Positions 1-5,037 of a stretch of 8,446 bases of DNA are shown here, piece after piece. The DNA comes from an uncultured Gemmatimonadota bacterium (lineage in GTDB: Bacteria > Gemmatimonadota > Gemmatimonadetes > Gemmatimonadales > GWC2-71-9). Within the stretch, counting starts at the first letter, position 1. Each line of letters opens with the position of its first letter. The notes beneath the pieces were generated by a model, which worked only from the letters and a program-made list of their open reading frames with translations, ran no database searches and had not been told where the DNA came from. The stretch is taken from positions 1-8,446 of the forward strand of contig CAMLHU010000086.1 in the NCBI GenBank assembly GCA_946479825.1. The letters run 5' to 3'. Position numbers and translations under genes: made by a program.

Positions 1-318
1 CTGCGCGAGGCAGCGCGGCTGATACGCGAGCGCGCCGAAGCCACCGCACGCCCGCACCACATGTACGGCGACGAGCGGATGCAGCGGATCGAGACGGCCG
101 AGCAGTGGTCGGCCGAGGTCCGCGAGTACCTCGGCGGCGACATGGGCGAGCACTGCGCCTCGATGCACCCGGCCGTCGCGCTCGCCGTCGCCGGCTGGCT
201 GTACTCCGTGGCGATCGACGACGAGTGGGAGCCGGAAACCGCCCCGCGCATCCGTGAGCGCACCGCCGCGCTCGCCGTCGCCCGCGCCTACCTCGGCGAG
301 GAGGCCGACCGTGGCTGA
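1..318 (+). CDS. Conserved actinophage-type hypothetical protein, 5'-truncated by window edge
   Basis: The frame is open from base 1, so the gene begins before the window; the ATG at 61 is internal. The first visible residues (LREAARLIRERAEAT) form an amphipathic helix that, from memory, resembles the start of a family of small proteins common in actinophages and actinobacterial prophages. The C-terminal part (ALAVAGWLYSV... and ALAVARAYLGE) is helical and alanine-rich. There are no catalytic motifs, Cys clusters or membrane segments. The visible part is 105 codons. The stop TGA at 316-318 lies inside the start of the next gene (GTGGCTGA), so the two are translationally coupled. Function is unknown. 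Coding status is well supported by G/C at third positions and by the coupling. Confidence 0.8.
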   Translation: MREAARLIRERAEATARPHHMYGDERMQRIETAEQWSAEVREYLGGDMGEHCASMHPAVALAVAGWLYSVAIDDEWEPETAPRIRERTAALAVARAYLGEEADRG

Positions 319-610
319 GTTCCTGCCCTGGCTGTTCCTGACGGTCGGGATCCTGATCTGTTCGTTCATCGCCGATGACCTGGTCGCTCCGGAGCCGGTC
401 GTACCCGACCCGGTACCGGACCGCTGGGTCGCTCCGGACGCCGACATGTTGGCGGCCTGGGTGCGTGCCGACGGGGAGTTGGCCTCGCGCCTGCGGGTGC
501 CGCTCTACATCAACCCGGTCTCCGATGGCACGACCTGGCGGGTGCGTGACCACCAGCAGCGCCGTGCTGTGGAGCTGGTCAACGCGCGCCGGGGAGGTGA
601 GCGGCGGTGA
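311..610 (+). CDS. Small membrane-anchored protein with Pro-rich linker (hypothetical)
   Basis: A 99-residue protein of unknown function. The GTG at 311 is chosen over the in-frame ATG at 254 because it is preceded by GAGGAGG at 298-304 (6-nt spacing) and overlaps the upstream stop by 8 nt. One N-terminal hydrophobic segment (about residues 4-21, FLPWLFLTVGILICSFIA) predicts a membrane anchor. It is followed by a Val/Pro/Asp linker containing a duplicated VAP[E/D] unit, encoded by the 12-nt direct repeat at 382-393 and 427-438. A soluble, mostly cytosolic-looking domain follows (about residues 45-99), ending in a basic tail RRGGERR. The topology and the basic tail suggest an inner-face membrane protein, which is inference. 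The next gene starts within the stop (GTGA). Confidence 0.75.
   Translation: MAEFLPWLFLTVGILICSFIADDLVAPEPVVPDPVPDRWVAPDADMLAAWVRADGELASRLRVPLYINPVSDGTTWRVRDHQQRRAVELVNARRGGERR
382..438 (+). repeat. 12-nt direct repeat within a gene (382-393, 427-438)
   Basis: GGTCGCTCCGGA is repeated 45 bases (15 codons) apart in the same frame, encoding VAP[E/D] at both ends of a Val/Pro/Asp linker just after a membrane segment. It is likely a small internal duplication extending a spacer. Confidence 0.7.
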
Positions 611-789
611 GCGACCTTCGCACGATCGGCTCGGCGCTGCTGGCCGGCTCCATGGCGGCGTCCGTCGTTGCCCTCATCTCGATCACCAGCGGCTTCCCGC
701 GCGTCTGGCCCGGGGCGATCCTCGCCTTCGTCTCCGCTGCGGCGGCCTGGCTGGCGGTCTTCGCGCGCGAGGGAGGTGAGCGGCGGTGA
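592..789 (+). repeat. Pair of identical 19-nt gene-junction repeats (592-610 and 771-789)
   Basis: GGGAGGTGAGCGGCGGTGA occurs exactly at 592-610 and 771-789. Each copy contains a ribosome site (GGGAGGTGA), encodes the C-terminal GGERR of one gene and supplies the GTGA start/stop overlap for the next. Looser versions occur at 1128-1144 and 6988-7001. The repeat serves two functions at once, as the end of a protein and as an initiation module. It could have spread by recombination or duplication. Confidence 0.85.
607..789 (+). CDS. Small two-helix membrane protein (hypothetical)
   Basis: A 60-residue protein starting at GTG 607, with the strong ribosome site GGGGAGGTGA at 591-600 and a GTGA overlap with the preceding gene. 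It has two hydrophobic stretches, about residues 7-26 (IGSALLAGSMAASVVALISI) and 35-53 (GAILAFVSAAAAWLAVFA), separated by a short turn (TSGFPRVWP). It therefore looks like a hairpin membrane protein with a charged C-terminal tail (REGGERR). It follows another membrane protein and the two may act together, but nothing in the sequence gives a function. Its last 19 bases repeat exactly the last 19 bases of the previous gene. A small phage membrane protein of this kind could be a holin or an exclusion factor. No neighbouring lysis gene supports a holin, so no role is assigned. Confidence 0.75.
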   Translation: MSDLRTIGSALLAGSMAASVVALISITSGFPRVWPGAILAFVSAAAAWLAVFAREGGERR

Positions 790-896
790 AGCGCTACTGG
801 CTCACGGACAAGGCCCTGGCCTACCTGTCGTCGGGTACCTGCCGCTGCGGCGCTGACGGTGACAACCCGTGTGTCTGCTCCGGAGCGGCGTCATGA
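786..896 (+). CDS. 36-residue Cys-rich miniprotein (CxC...CxC)
   Basis: A very short gene that a standard ORF length cutoff would miss. GTG 786 has the strong ribosome site GGGAGGTGA at 771-779 and a GTGA overlap with the gene before; its TGA (894-896) overlaps the next start as ATGA. Without it there would be a gap of about 100 bases in an otherwise gapless operon. The peptide is basic and aromatic at the N-terminus (KRYWLTDKALAYL), then has TCRCGADGDNPCVC, i.e. Cys19, Cys21, Cys29 and Cys31. That four-Cys knuckle could bind one zinc ion or form disulfides. No function is known to me. Coding status is inferred from the overlaps at both ends, the ribosome site and codon bias. Confidence 0.65.
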   Translation: MKRYWLTDKALAYLSSGTCRCGADGDNPCVCSGAAS

Positions 897-1144
897 GCCG
901 CCAGTACCGCTCGGGCCGCTCGCAGGGCTGGCACGGGGGCCGCGAGGTCGACGACGTCCGCGTGTACCTGGCGTGCACCGGTGAGCGGCGGCCGGATCTG
1001 ACGACCGCTGACCGGCGGGAGGCGGTGCGCCGGCTCATCGTCCGCGAGCGGCTGTCCAACAACGAGGTGGCTATCCGGCTGGGCGTGGCGTTCCGGACCG
1101 TCCAGCGCCACCGGGCGGCGATCAGACGGGAGGCGGCGGCATGA
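893..1144 (+). CDS. Small helix-turn-helix DNA-binding protein
   Basis: An 83-residue basic protein. ATG 893 gives an ATGA overlap with the upstream stop, with a GGAG at 882-885; an in-frame ATG at 869 lies inside the previous gene and lacks such a site. The C-terminal half, about residues 39-78, reads as a homeodomain-like HTH. One helix (ADRREAVRRLIVRERL) is followed by SNNEVAIRLGV (support helix and turn) and a recognition helix AFRTVQRHRAAI. The N-terminal 30 residues are Gly/Arg-rich and probably flexible. It resembles small excisionase-like or repressor-like HTH proteins of actinophages. No dimerisation or ligand domain is present. It is the first of four DNA-binding proteins in a row and is likely a phage regulator; its target is unknown. 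Confidence 0.75.
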   Translation: MSRQYRSGRSQGWHGGREVDDVRVYLACTGERRPDLTTADRREAVRRLIVRERLSNNEVAIRLGVAFRTVQRHRAAIRREAAA

Positions 1145-1524
1145 GCACTGTCTACCGCGTGAACGTGTGCGTGCCCGCCGGCCGGTGGCTTCGGGCCGTC
1201 ACTGCCGATACCCAGGCGCTGCGGGCGGATTGGGTCGCGGCGGCCGCTACCGCCGCGGTGGCGGCGCGTACGCCGGCGCTGCGGCAGGTGACCGTGACCG
1301 CGCTGGTGCGCCAGCAGACCATCGGCGGCCGCGCGGTGTTCGCCGCCGGCGATGTGCGCGCGTCGCTGGACGCCGCCCTGGAGGGCCTGGTCGCCGCCGG
1401 CGTGCTCCGCGGCCGTACCAGACGTCACGTCGTGGCCGACTCCCTCGAGCTGGGTGTGCCCACCGGCGAGCTGGAGCCGCTGCTGACGCTCGAACTCACG
1501 GAGGTGAGAGGCGATGGCGGCTGA
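1141..1524 (+). CDS. RusA-like (Holliday-junction resolvase fold?) protein with missing catalytic acids
   Basis: A 127-residue protein; ATG 1141 forms an ATGA overlap and follows GGGAGG at 1128-1133. The order of elements resembles the RusA-like family of actinophages: an N-terminal strand (YRVNVCVPAGRWLRAV), a helix with Trp31, a strand (RQVTVTALVRQQ), the helix DVRASLDAALEGLVAAGVL at 71-89, then a HVVADSLELGVPTG segment and a final strand (LLTLEL). RusA normally has DxDN...K before LDAL and a DD pair after the 'AGV' turn. Here the aligned positions read D71, R73, A74 and D77, with R90-G91 in place of DD, so metal-dependent cleavage seems lost. The assignment rests on pattern memory, not a search. 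It may be an inactive DNA-binding relative or an unrelated fold. It overlaps the next gene by 11 nt. Confidence 0.45.
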   Translation: MSTVYRVNVCVPAGRWLRAVTADTQALRADWVAAAATAAVAARTPALRQVTVTALVRQQTIGGRAVFAAGDVRASLDAALEGLVAAGVLRGRTRRHVVADSLELGVPTGELEPLLTLELTEVRGDGG

Positions 1525-2173
1525 GATCAAGACCGAGCAGCAGTTGAAGATCATGCGCCAGTACGCGGCGGGCGCCGAGCTGGTGGACATCGGCGAGAGG
1601 TTGGGCATCGACCGCGACACCGTGGCGGGCACGGTCAGCACGCTGGCCGGCTTCGTGCGGGGACGCGCGCGGGAGTTGGTGCGCCAGTACGAGGCAGCGC
1701 ATCCCAGGCCGGCCGCGCCTGCGCCGCCGACGGCGCCGCAGCAGATCGACGTGCCGGTGCTTGCGAGGACGCCGGAGCCACCGCTGGGCGCCGAGGTCGT
1801 GCTGGTGCGGGCGGAACGCGCGGGCGGAAGGTACGCGACGAAGGCGGGGAGGATCCGCGCTCTCGTCGCCGCCCTGGAGGTCGACCTGGCCGAGGCCGAG
1901 CGGGTCATCGCCCAGGAACGACGCATCCAGGACCTGAAGGCCCAGCTGGAGCGCGAGACCGCCAAGCTGCGTGAGCTGCGAAGCGGCGGCGCCAAGCCGG
2001 CGACCTCGAATGGCAGTGCCAGAACGGCGGCGTCAGGCAGTGACCCGACGACCCGCGAGGTGCGGGAGTGGGCGGCAGCCAACGGCGTCCCGTGCCCGAG
2101 CAAGGGCCGGTTCCTGCCGGCCAGCGTGCTCGAGGCGTACCACGCGGCGCATTCGGAGGTGTCCGGTGGCTGA
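1514..2173 (+). CDS. HTH - coiled coil - Lsr2-type C-terminal DNA-binding domain protein
   Basis: A 219-residue protein. ATG 1514 follows GGAGGTGAG at 1500-1508 and overlaps the previous gene by 11 nt. Three parts are visible. Residues 8-47 form an HTH-like segment (AELVDIGERLGIDRDTVAGT). Residues 64-92 are a Pro/Ala-rich linker. Residues 112-156 form a long charged helix with Leu/Ile/Val at heptad-like spacing, typical of a coiled coil. After a Ser/Gly/Thr-rich linker (157-177), residues 180-213 read as the Lsr2 C-terminal domain: REVREWAAANG, then KGR at 197-199 in place of the usual RGR minor-groove motif, then PASVLEAYHAAH. Lsr2 is the actinobacterial xenogeneic silencer that binds AT-rich DNA. 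The Lsr2 N-terminal oligomerisation domain is absent. The coiled coil may replace it (inference), giving a protein that bridges or anti-silences DNA. Confidence 0.75.
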   Translation: MAAEIKTEQQLKIMRQYAAGAELVDIGERLGIDRDTVAGTVSTLAGFVRGRARELVRQYEAAHPRPAAPAPPTAPQQIDVPVLARTPEPPLGAEVVLVRAERAGGRYATKAGRIRALVAALEVDLAEAERVIAQERRIQDLKAQLERETAKLRELRSGGAKPATSNGSARTAASGSDPTTREVREWAAANGVPCPSKGRFLPASVLEAYHAAHSEVSGG

Positions 2174-2531
2174 CGACCGAGAGGCCGCGATCCGCCTGGA
2201 CGAGCGGGTGCGGACGCTGCGGATGGCGGCGCAGAAGCTGTGGGCGGCGGCCGCCGTGCTGGACCCGGCGATCAACGACCGACTGTTGGCCGTGACCGAC
2301 CGGGAGCTGGACACCCTGCGCGCGGTGGCGGACGGGAAGTCCAACCACCAGATCGCCCGGGAGCTGCAACTGTCGGTGGAGACGGTCAAGACCCGGCTGC
2401 GGGTGCTGTATCGCAAGTTGGGTGTCGATGACCGGGCGCACGCGGTGGCGGTGGCCTACGAGTACGGGCTGCTGATCCCGGCCTACGTGTCCACCCGGTC
2501 GTACCCGGCTGTCCACCTGGAGGTGGCCTGA
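2166..2531 (+). CDS. LuxR-type helix-turn-helix transcriptional regulator without receiver domain
   Basis: A 121-residue protein. GTG 2166 is chosen because GGAGGTG (2155-2161) precedes it and it makes the GTGGCTGA overlap with the previous stop; longer in-frame extensions would run deep into that gene. Residues 1-38 form an Arg/Ala-rich helix. Residues about 42-105 are a canonical LuxR/GerE HTH: L-TDRELDTLRAVADGKSN, HQIARELQLS, VETVKTRLRVLYRKLGV, DDRAHAVAVAYEYGLL. The TVKTRLRVLYRKLGV recognition-helix region is intact. There is no phosphoreceiver or autoinducer domain, so it is a stand-alone binder like other small phage LuxR-HTH proteins. The C-terminal 16 residues (IPAYVSTRSYPAVHLEVA) are an extension of unknown role. 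It ends at TGATG, overlapping the WhiB start. Confidence 0.9.
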   Translation: MADDREAAIRLDERVRTLRMAAQKLWAAAAVLDPAINDRLLAVTDRELDTLRAVADGKSNHQIARELQLSVETVKTRLRVLYRKLGVDDRAHAVAVAYEYGLLIPAYVSTRSYPAVHLEVA

Positions 2532-2821
2532 TGGGCGAGCGCGTTGGTACCCACTACCAGACCTCGAGCATGCCGGTGCTGCCCGAGTTCCCGAACGCGG
2601 CGTGTCGGGGCGAGGACATCGACGTGTTCTTCGCCCCGGACACCGAGGCGGGCGAGGGCATCACCTGGCGGGCCGAGCAGGCGCGCCAGGTCTGCTGGCG
2701 CTGCCCGGAGCGCAAGGCCTGCCTGGAGTACGCCTTGGCGAATCCGGCGCTGGTCGGGGTGTGGGGTGGCACGACCGCCAAGGACCGGCAGGCCATGCGC
2801 GCCGACAAGGCGGAGTCGTAG
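2531..2821 (+). CDS. whiB: WhiB-like iron-sulfur transcriptional regulator
   Basis: A 96-residue protein starting at ATG 2531 within a TGATG junction, preceded by GGAGGTG at 2519-2525. It has the full WhiB signature: Cys25 (AACRGED), then Cys55-x2-Cys58-x5-Cys64 (VCWRCPERKAC) to hold a [4Fe-4S] cluster, then the GVWGG turn at 76-80 and a basic tail (TTAKDRQAMRADK) that contacts DNA. The DVFF motif at 31-34 also matches the family. WhiB proteins partner the principal sigma factor region 4 in actinobacteria. Phage copies such as that of mycobacteriophage TM4 can interfere with host WhiB function and exclude superinfection; whether this one does so is inference. The exact subfamily cannot be told, so the symbol is generic. 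Its stop is TAG, the only non-TGA stop in the operon. Confidence 0.95.
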   Translation: MGERVGTHYQTSSMPVLPEFPNAACRGEDIDVFFAPDTEAGEGITWRAEQARQVCWRCPERKACLEYALANPALVGVWGGTTAKDRQAMRADKAES

Positions 2822-3514
2822 ATGGAGCCGTACTACTCCGACGACGCGGTGACGCTGTACCTCGGCGACTGCCGCGAGATCACCGAATGGCTGGCCGCCG
2901 ACGTGCTCGTCACCGACCCGCCGTACGGGCGCGGATGGCGACAGGGAGCCGTCAAGGCCGCGGCCGGTCGATCGAAGGGCACACACAGCTCCGCCCGTCA
3001 TGGCATCGCGGGCGACAAGGACACCTCCGTCCGCGACGACGCCCTGCGGATGTGGGGCGCACGTCATGCCGTCGCGTTCGGCGACCTCATGCTCGCTCCA
3101 CCGGCTGACACCAAGCAGGTATGCGTCTACCGCAAGCCGCCAGACTCTGGTACGCGCGGTGCTACCGCAGGGCGGCGTCGAGATGTCGAGGCGATCTACC
3201 TGATCGGCCCCTGGCCATCCGGCATCGGCGGCCGGACCAGCATTTTTGCCACGTCCGCGCCTGTTCAGGGCAGCCCTTCGGGAACGGCAGCCCGCTACGG
3301 CCACCCGCACGCGAAGCCGGTCGACGTGATGGAAGACCTGATCGCATTGTGCCCACCCGGCGTCATTGCTGACCCGTTCGCCGGCTCTGGCTCGACCCTC
3401 ATCGCCGCCCGCAACCAGGGACGCCGCGCCATCGGCGTCGAACTCGAAGAGCGCTACTGCGAGCGGATCGCCAAGCGCCTCGACCACGACGTTCTACCCC
3501 TGGCGGGTGCCTGA
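2822..3514 (+). CDS. Orphan DNA amino-methyltransferase (N4-cytosine/N6-adenine, beta-type order)
   Basis: A 230-residue S-adenosylmethionine-dependent methyltransferase that would methylate an exocyclic amino group in a specific DNA sequence. ATG 2822 directly abuts the upstream TAG, with GGAG at 2812-2815. The catalytic motif IV TDPPY is at 31-35, in the N-terminal part. Residues 50-160 form the variable/target region. Then come [12 protein letters not shown] (163-174, motif X), DPFAGSGST (184-192, motif I, AdoMet binding) and [16 protein letters not shown] (205-220, motif II region). This order matches beta-class enzymes, and the length is normal for phage examples. DPPY alone does not settle N4-C versus N6-A. 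No restriction endonuclease is adjacent, so it is an orphan, perhaps protecting phage DNA. Codon use in the middle (about 3120-3260) is slightly less GC-biased than in its neighbours. Confidence 0.92.
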   Translation: MEPYYSDDAVTLYLGDCREITEWLAADVLVTDPPYGRGWRQGAVKAAAGRSKGTHSSARHGIAGDKDTSVRDDALRMWGARHAVAFGDLMLAPPADTKQVCVYRKPPDSGTRGATAGRRRDVEAIYLIGPWPSGIGGRTSIFATSAPVQGSPSGTAARYGHPHAKPVDVMEDLIALCPPGVIADPFAGSGSTLIAARNQGRRAIGVELEERYCERIAKRLDHDVLPLAGA

Positions 3515-3732
3515 TGGCCCGCCGCCACGCCCCGGTGAACCCGCGCGCGCGAGCCCCGCGCCGCAAGCACGCGTTCTTCGCCGACGCGAGCATCCCGCCA
3601 GACCACAAGGGCAACCAGCGCTGCCGTCGCTGCGGGCTCATGGGCAAGCCGGGCGACCAGCGGCACACCGACGAGTTCCCGGAGACGCCCGCCGAGGACG
3701 TCTCCGCTCGAATCCTTGGAGAGGACGAATGA
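3514..3732 (+). CDS. 72-residue basic protein with CxxC zinc-finger-like motif
   Basis: Starts at ATG 3514 in a TGATG overlap with the methyltransferase. The N-terminal 18 residues are highly basic ([18 protein letters not shown]). The centre has HAFFADASIPPDHKG followed by CRRCGLMGKPGDQRH. Cys37 and Cys40, with His31 and His51 (and possibly His19), could form a Cys2His2-type metal site. A similar CxxCGL...H pattern is frequent in small actinophage proteins of unknown function. The C-terminal 20 residues are acidic (DEFPETPAEDVSARILGEDE), so the molecule is strongly polarised. Nucleic-acid binding is plausible for the basic part, but no role can be assigned. The ribosome site is weak, so translation probably depends on coupling to the methyltransferase gene. 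Confidence 0.7.
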   Translation: MARRHAPVNPRARAPRRKHAFFADASIPPDHKGNQRCRRCGLMGKPGDQRHTDEFPETPAEDVSARILGEDE

Positions 3733-4121
3733 CCCACCAGTACGCCGAGGCGTTCTGCCTCATGACCTACCGGGCCGACGACGACACCGAAGAAGAGCGC
3801 ATCTGGAACAGCCGTGACGGGGTGGCGCCGTTCGTCATCTCGCTGCGCTCGGGCAAGAACGCCAAGCACGTCGACTGGCACCGCGACGAGTACCGCCCGG
3901 ACTACAAGCCGAAGCCGGGTGAGCGGATCTTCGTCGACATGACCGAGGAGCGAGCCCGCGTGCACGCCATGGCCAACGCCCGCCGGTACTTCGAGGTCGA
4001 GCCCGACTCGGAGTGCCACCCGAGCAAGTTCGGATGGGAGACCCCGGAAGCGATGGCTGAGGCCATCGTCTGCGACTACTTGCATCCCGGCGCGCCCGAC
4101 CTGATCGAGGTGTCGCAGTGA
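3729..4121 (+). CDS. Conserved phage hypothetical protein
   Basis: A 130-residue protein. ATG 3729 makes an ATGA overlap with the previous stop and follows GGAGAGGA at 3718-3725; the frame stays open upstream but lies inside two other genes. The sequence is soluble and acidic, with many aromatic residues: AEAFCLMTYRADD, ERIWNSRDGVAPFVISLRSG, AKHVDWHRDEYRPDY, PGERIFVDMTEERARVHA. Its pattern of short strands and conserved-looking WNSRDG, HVDWHRDEY and PGERIFVD segments recalls a family widespread in actinophages with no known function. There are no metal-binding Cys pairs, HTH or membrane segment. His47, Asp49, His51 and Asp53 lie close together (HVDWHRD) and could bind a metal, but that is only a pattern. 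The last codons overlap the start of the lipoprotein gene (GTGA). Confidence 0.8.
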   Translation: MTHQYAEAFCLMTYRADDDTEEERIWNSRDGVAPFVISLRSGKNAKHVDWHRDEYRPDYKPKPGERIFVDMTEERARVHAMANARRYFEVEPDSECHPSKFGWETPEAMAEAIVCDYLHPGAPDLIEVSQ

Positions 4122-4372
4122 CCGGCGTGACCAAGAAGCGTCTGACGATGGTCGGCTTGGCGCTGGCTGTCGGGGCCGCCCTGGTGGCCTGTGGCGGCGG
4201 GAGCGCGTCGGCGGACCCGAAGCCGCCCGCCGGCTGGCGGACATTCAACGTTCCGAACCGTGGCGTGTCTGACGTGGCGACGTTCTGCGACCACGGCAAC
4301 CGGTCGTACAGGTACACCCGGGGCGTGGGTGTCGCTGCTGGTGACCCGTCGTGTGCGGGGGTGACCAGGTGA
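4118..4372 (+). CDS. Small secreted lipoprotein
   Basis: An 84-residue protein starting at GTG 4118 (GTGA overlap, GAGGTG at 4107-4112). The N-terminus is a type II signal peptide: positive residues KKR at 6-8, a hydrophobic core (MVGLALAVGAAL, 11-22) and the lipobox LVAC with the lipidated Cys25, followed by a Gly/Ser spacer. The mature part is about 60 residues. It includes GWRTFNVPNRGVSDVATFCDHGNRSYRYTRG and two further cysteines, Cys57 and Cys79, which could form a disulfide outside the membrane. The protein would be anchored on the outer face of the cell membrane. Small phage lipoproteins in other systems (Llp of T5, Ltp of TP-J34) block superinfection. Whether this one does is inference, based only on its location type and on being a non-lysis lipoprotein in a phage-like early region. 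Confidence 0.8.
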   Translation: MTGVTKKRLTMVGLALAVGAALVACGGGSASADPKPPAGWRTFNVPNRGVSDVATFCDHGNRSYRYTRGVGVAAGDPSCAGVTR

Positions 4373-5037
4373 ACGAGTCACCCGTGATCGAGCGCTTCCG
4401 TAAGCGTCCGCTCGAGGTCGAGATGATGCTGTGGGACGGCACCCCGGAGCGTGGCCACCAGATCAGCGACTGGGTGGACAGCTACCGCACCGACCGGGAT
4501 CCGCTCGGCTCGCTGTTCCTGTTCGACACCGCCTACGCGCAGGTGTGGAACCGCGAGGAGCGCCAGTGGCTGAGCGTTCCCGTCGGCCATCGGGTGGCCA
4601 AGGGCAAGCTGAACGAGTTCTACCCGGTGTCGCCAGCCGCGATCGCCGAGACGTTCGACCCGGCTCCGCAGCCCCTGAGGCTGTCCGAGGTCGAGGCGGT
4701 GGCACTGATGACGGACTTCCACTTCTCCATGTGCGATGACCGGGAACAGTGCCAGGACTGCACGCACAAGGTCAAGGAGTACCGAGCCGTCCTCGCTGCG
4801 GTCACGCCGTACCTCGAGGCGGAGGCGCTGCGCGCGTACGCCGACCGCCACCACGGCCAGGCCGAGGGCATGTCCCTGCCCGTCGACTACGGCACGGGCG
4901 TCGAGTACATCGCGGTATGCCAGTGCGGCTCGTCCTGCGGCGAGGACGGCTGTCCGGAGCGGACGCAGCTCATCGCTGACGCGGCGAACCACGTGCCGGC
5001 GGCCGCCGGCGAGCCGGAGGCGGTGACCCAGCAGTGA
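4369..5037 (+). CDS. Two-part phage protein: N-terminal 'RKRPLEVE' domain plus Cys-cluster C-terminus
   Basis: A 222-residue protein. GTG 4369 (GTGA overlap; GGGGGTGA at 4357-4364) is preferred to the GTG at 4351. Residues 5-98 (PVIERFRKRPLEVEMMLWDG ... NEFYPVSPAAIAETFDPA) match, from memory, a small domain seen alone in many phages, in which a 'P(V)EVEA..W(D)G' start and a 'FYP...P.IF..TY' end are conserved; its function is unknown. Residues 105-160 are helical with C122, C128, C131 and H133 (CDDREQCQDCTH). Residues 184-195 form a second cluster, CQCGSSCGEDGC. The tail is Ala/Glu-rich. The two Cys clusters could each hold zinc. The fusion of the N-terminal domain to this C-terminal region is unusual in my experience. 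The next gene overlaps at GTGA. Confidence 0.75.
   Translation: MNESPVIERFRKRPLEVEMMLWDGTPERGHQISDWVDSYRTDRDPLGSLFLFDTAYAQVWNREERQWLSVPVGHRVAKGKLNEFYPVSPAAIAETFDPAPQPLRLSEVEAVALMTDFHFSMCDDREQCQDCTHKVKEYRAVLAAVTPYLEAEALRAYADRHHGQAEGMSLPVDYGTGVEYIAVCQCGSSCGEDGCPERTQLIADAANHVPAAAGEPEAVTQQ

Noticed and set aside
802..2103. Long minus-strand open frame (433 codons)
   Set aside because: It is a shadow of the + strand genes: high GC leaves antisense frames open. Its translation is Arg/Ser/Ala-rich with no domain, while the + strand encodes HTH and Lsr2-type motifs with ribosome sites and overlaps.
2483..3487. Minus-strand open frame opposite WhiB and methyltransferase
   Set aside because: The + strand carries the unmistakable WhiB cysteines and the DPPY/DPFAGSG motifs, so the antisense frame is incidental.
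4351..4371. Upstream GTG at 4351 as the start of the double-Cys-cluster protein
   Set aside because: It would overlap the lipoprotein gene by 22 bases. GTG 4369 has the usual GTGA joint and the domain normally starts just before 'PVIERFRKRP'.
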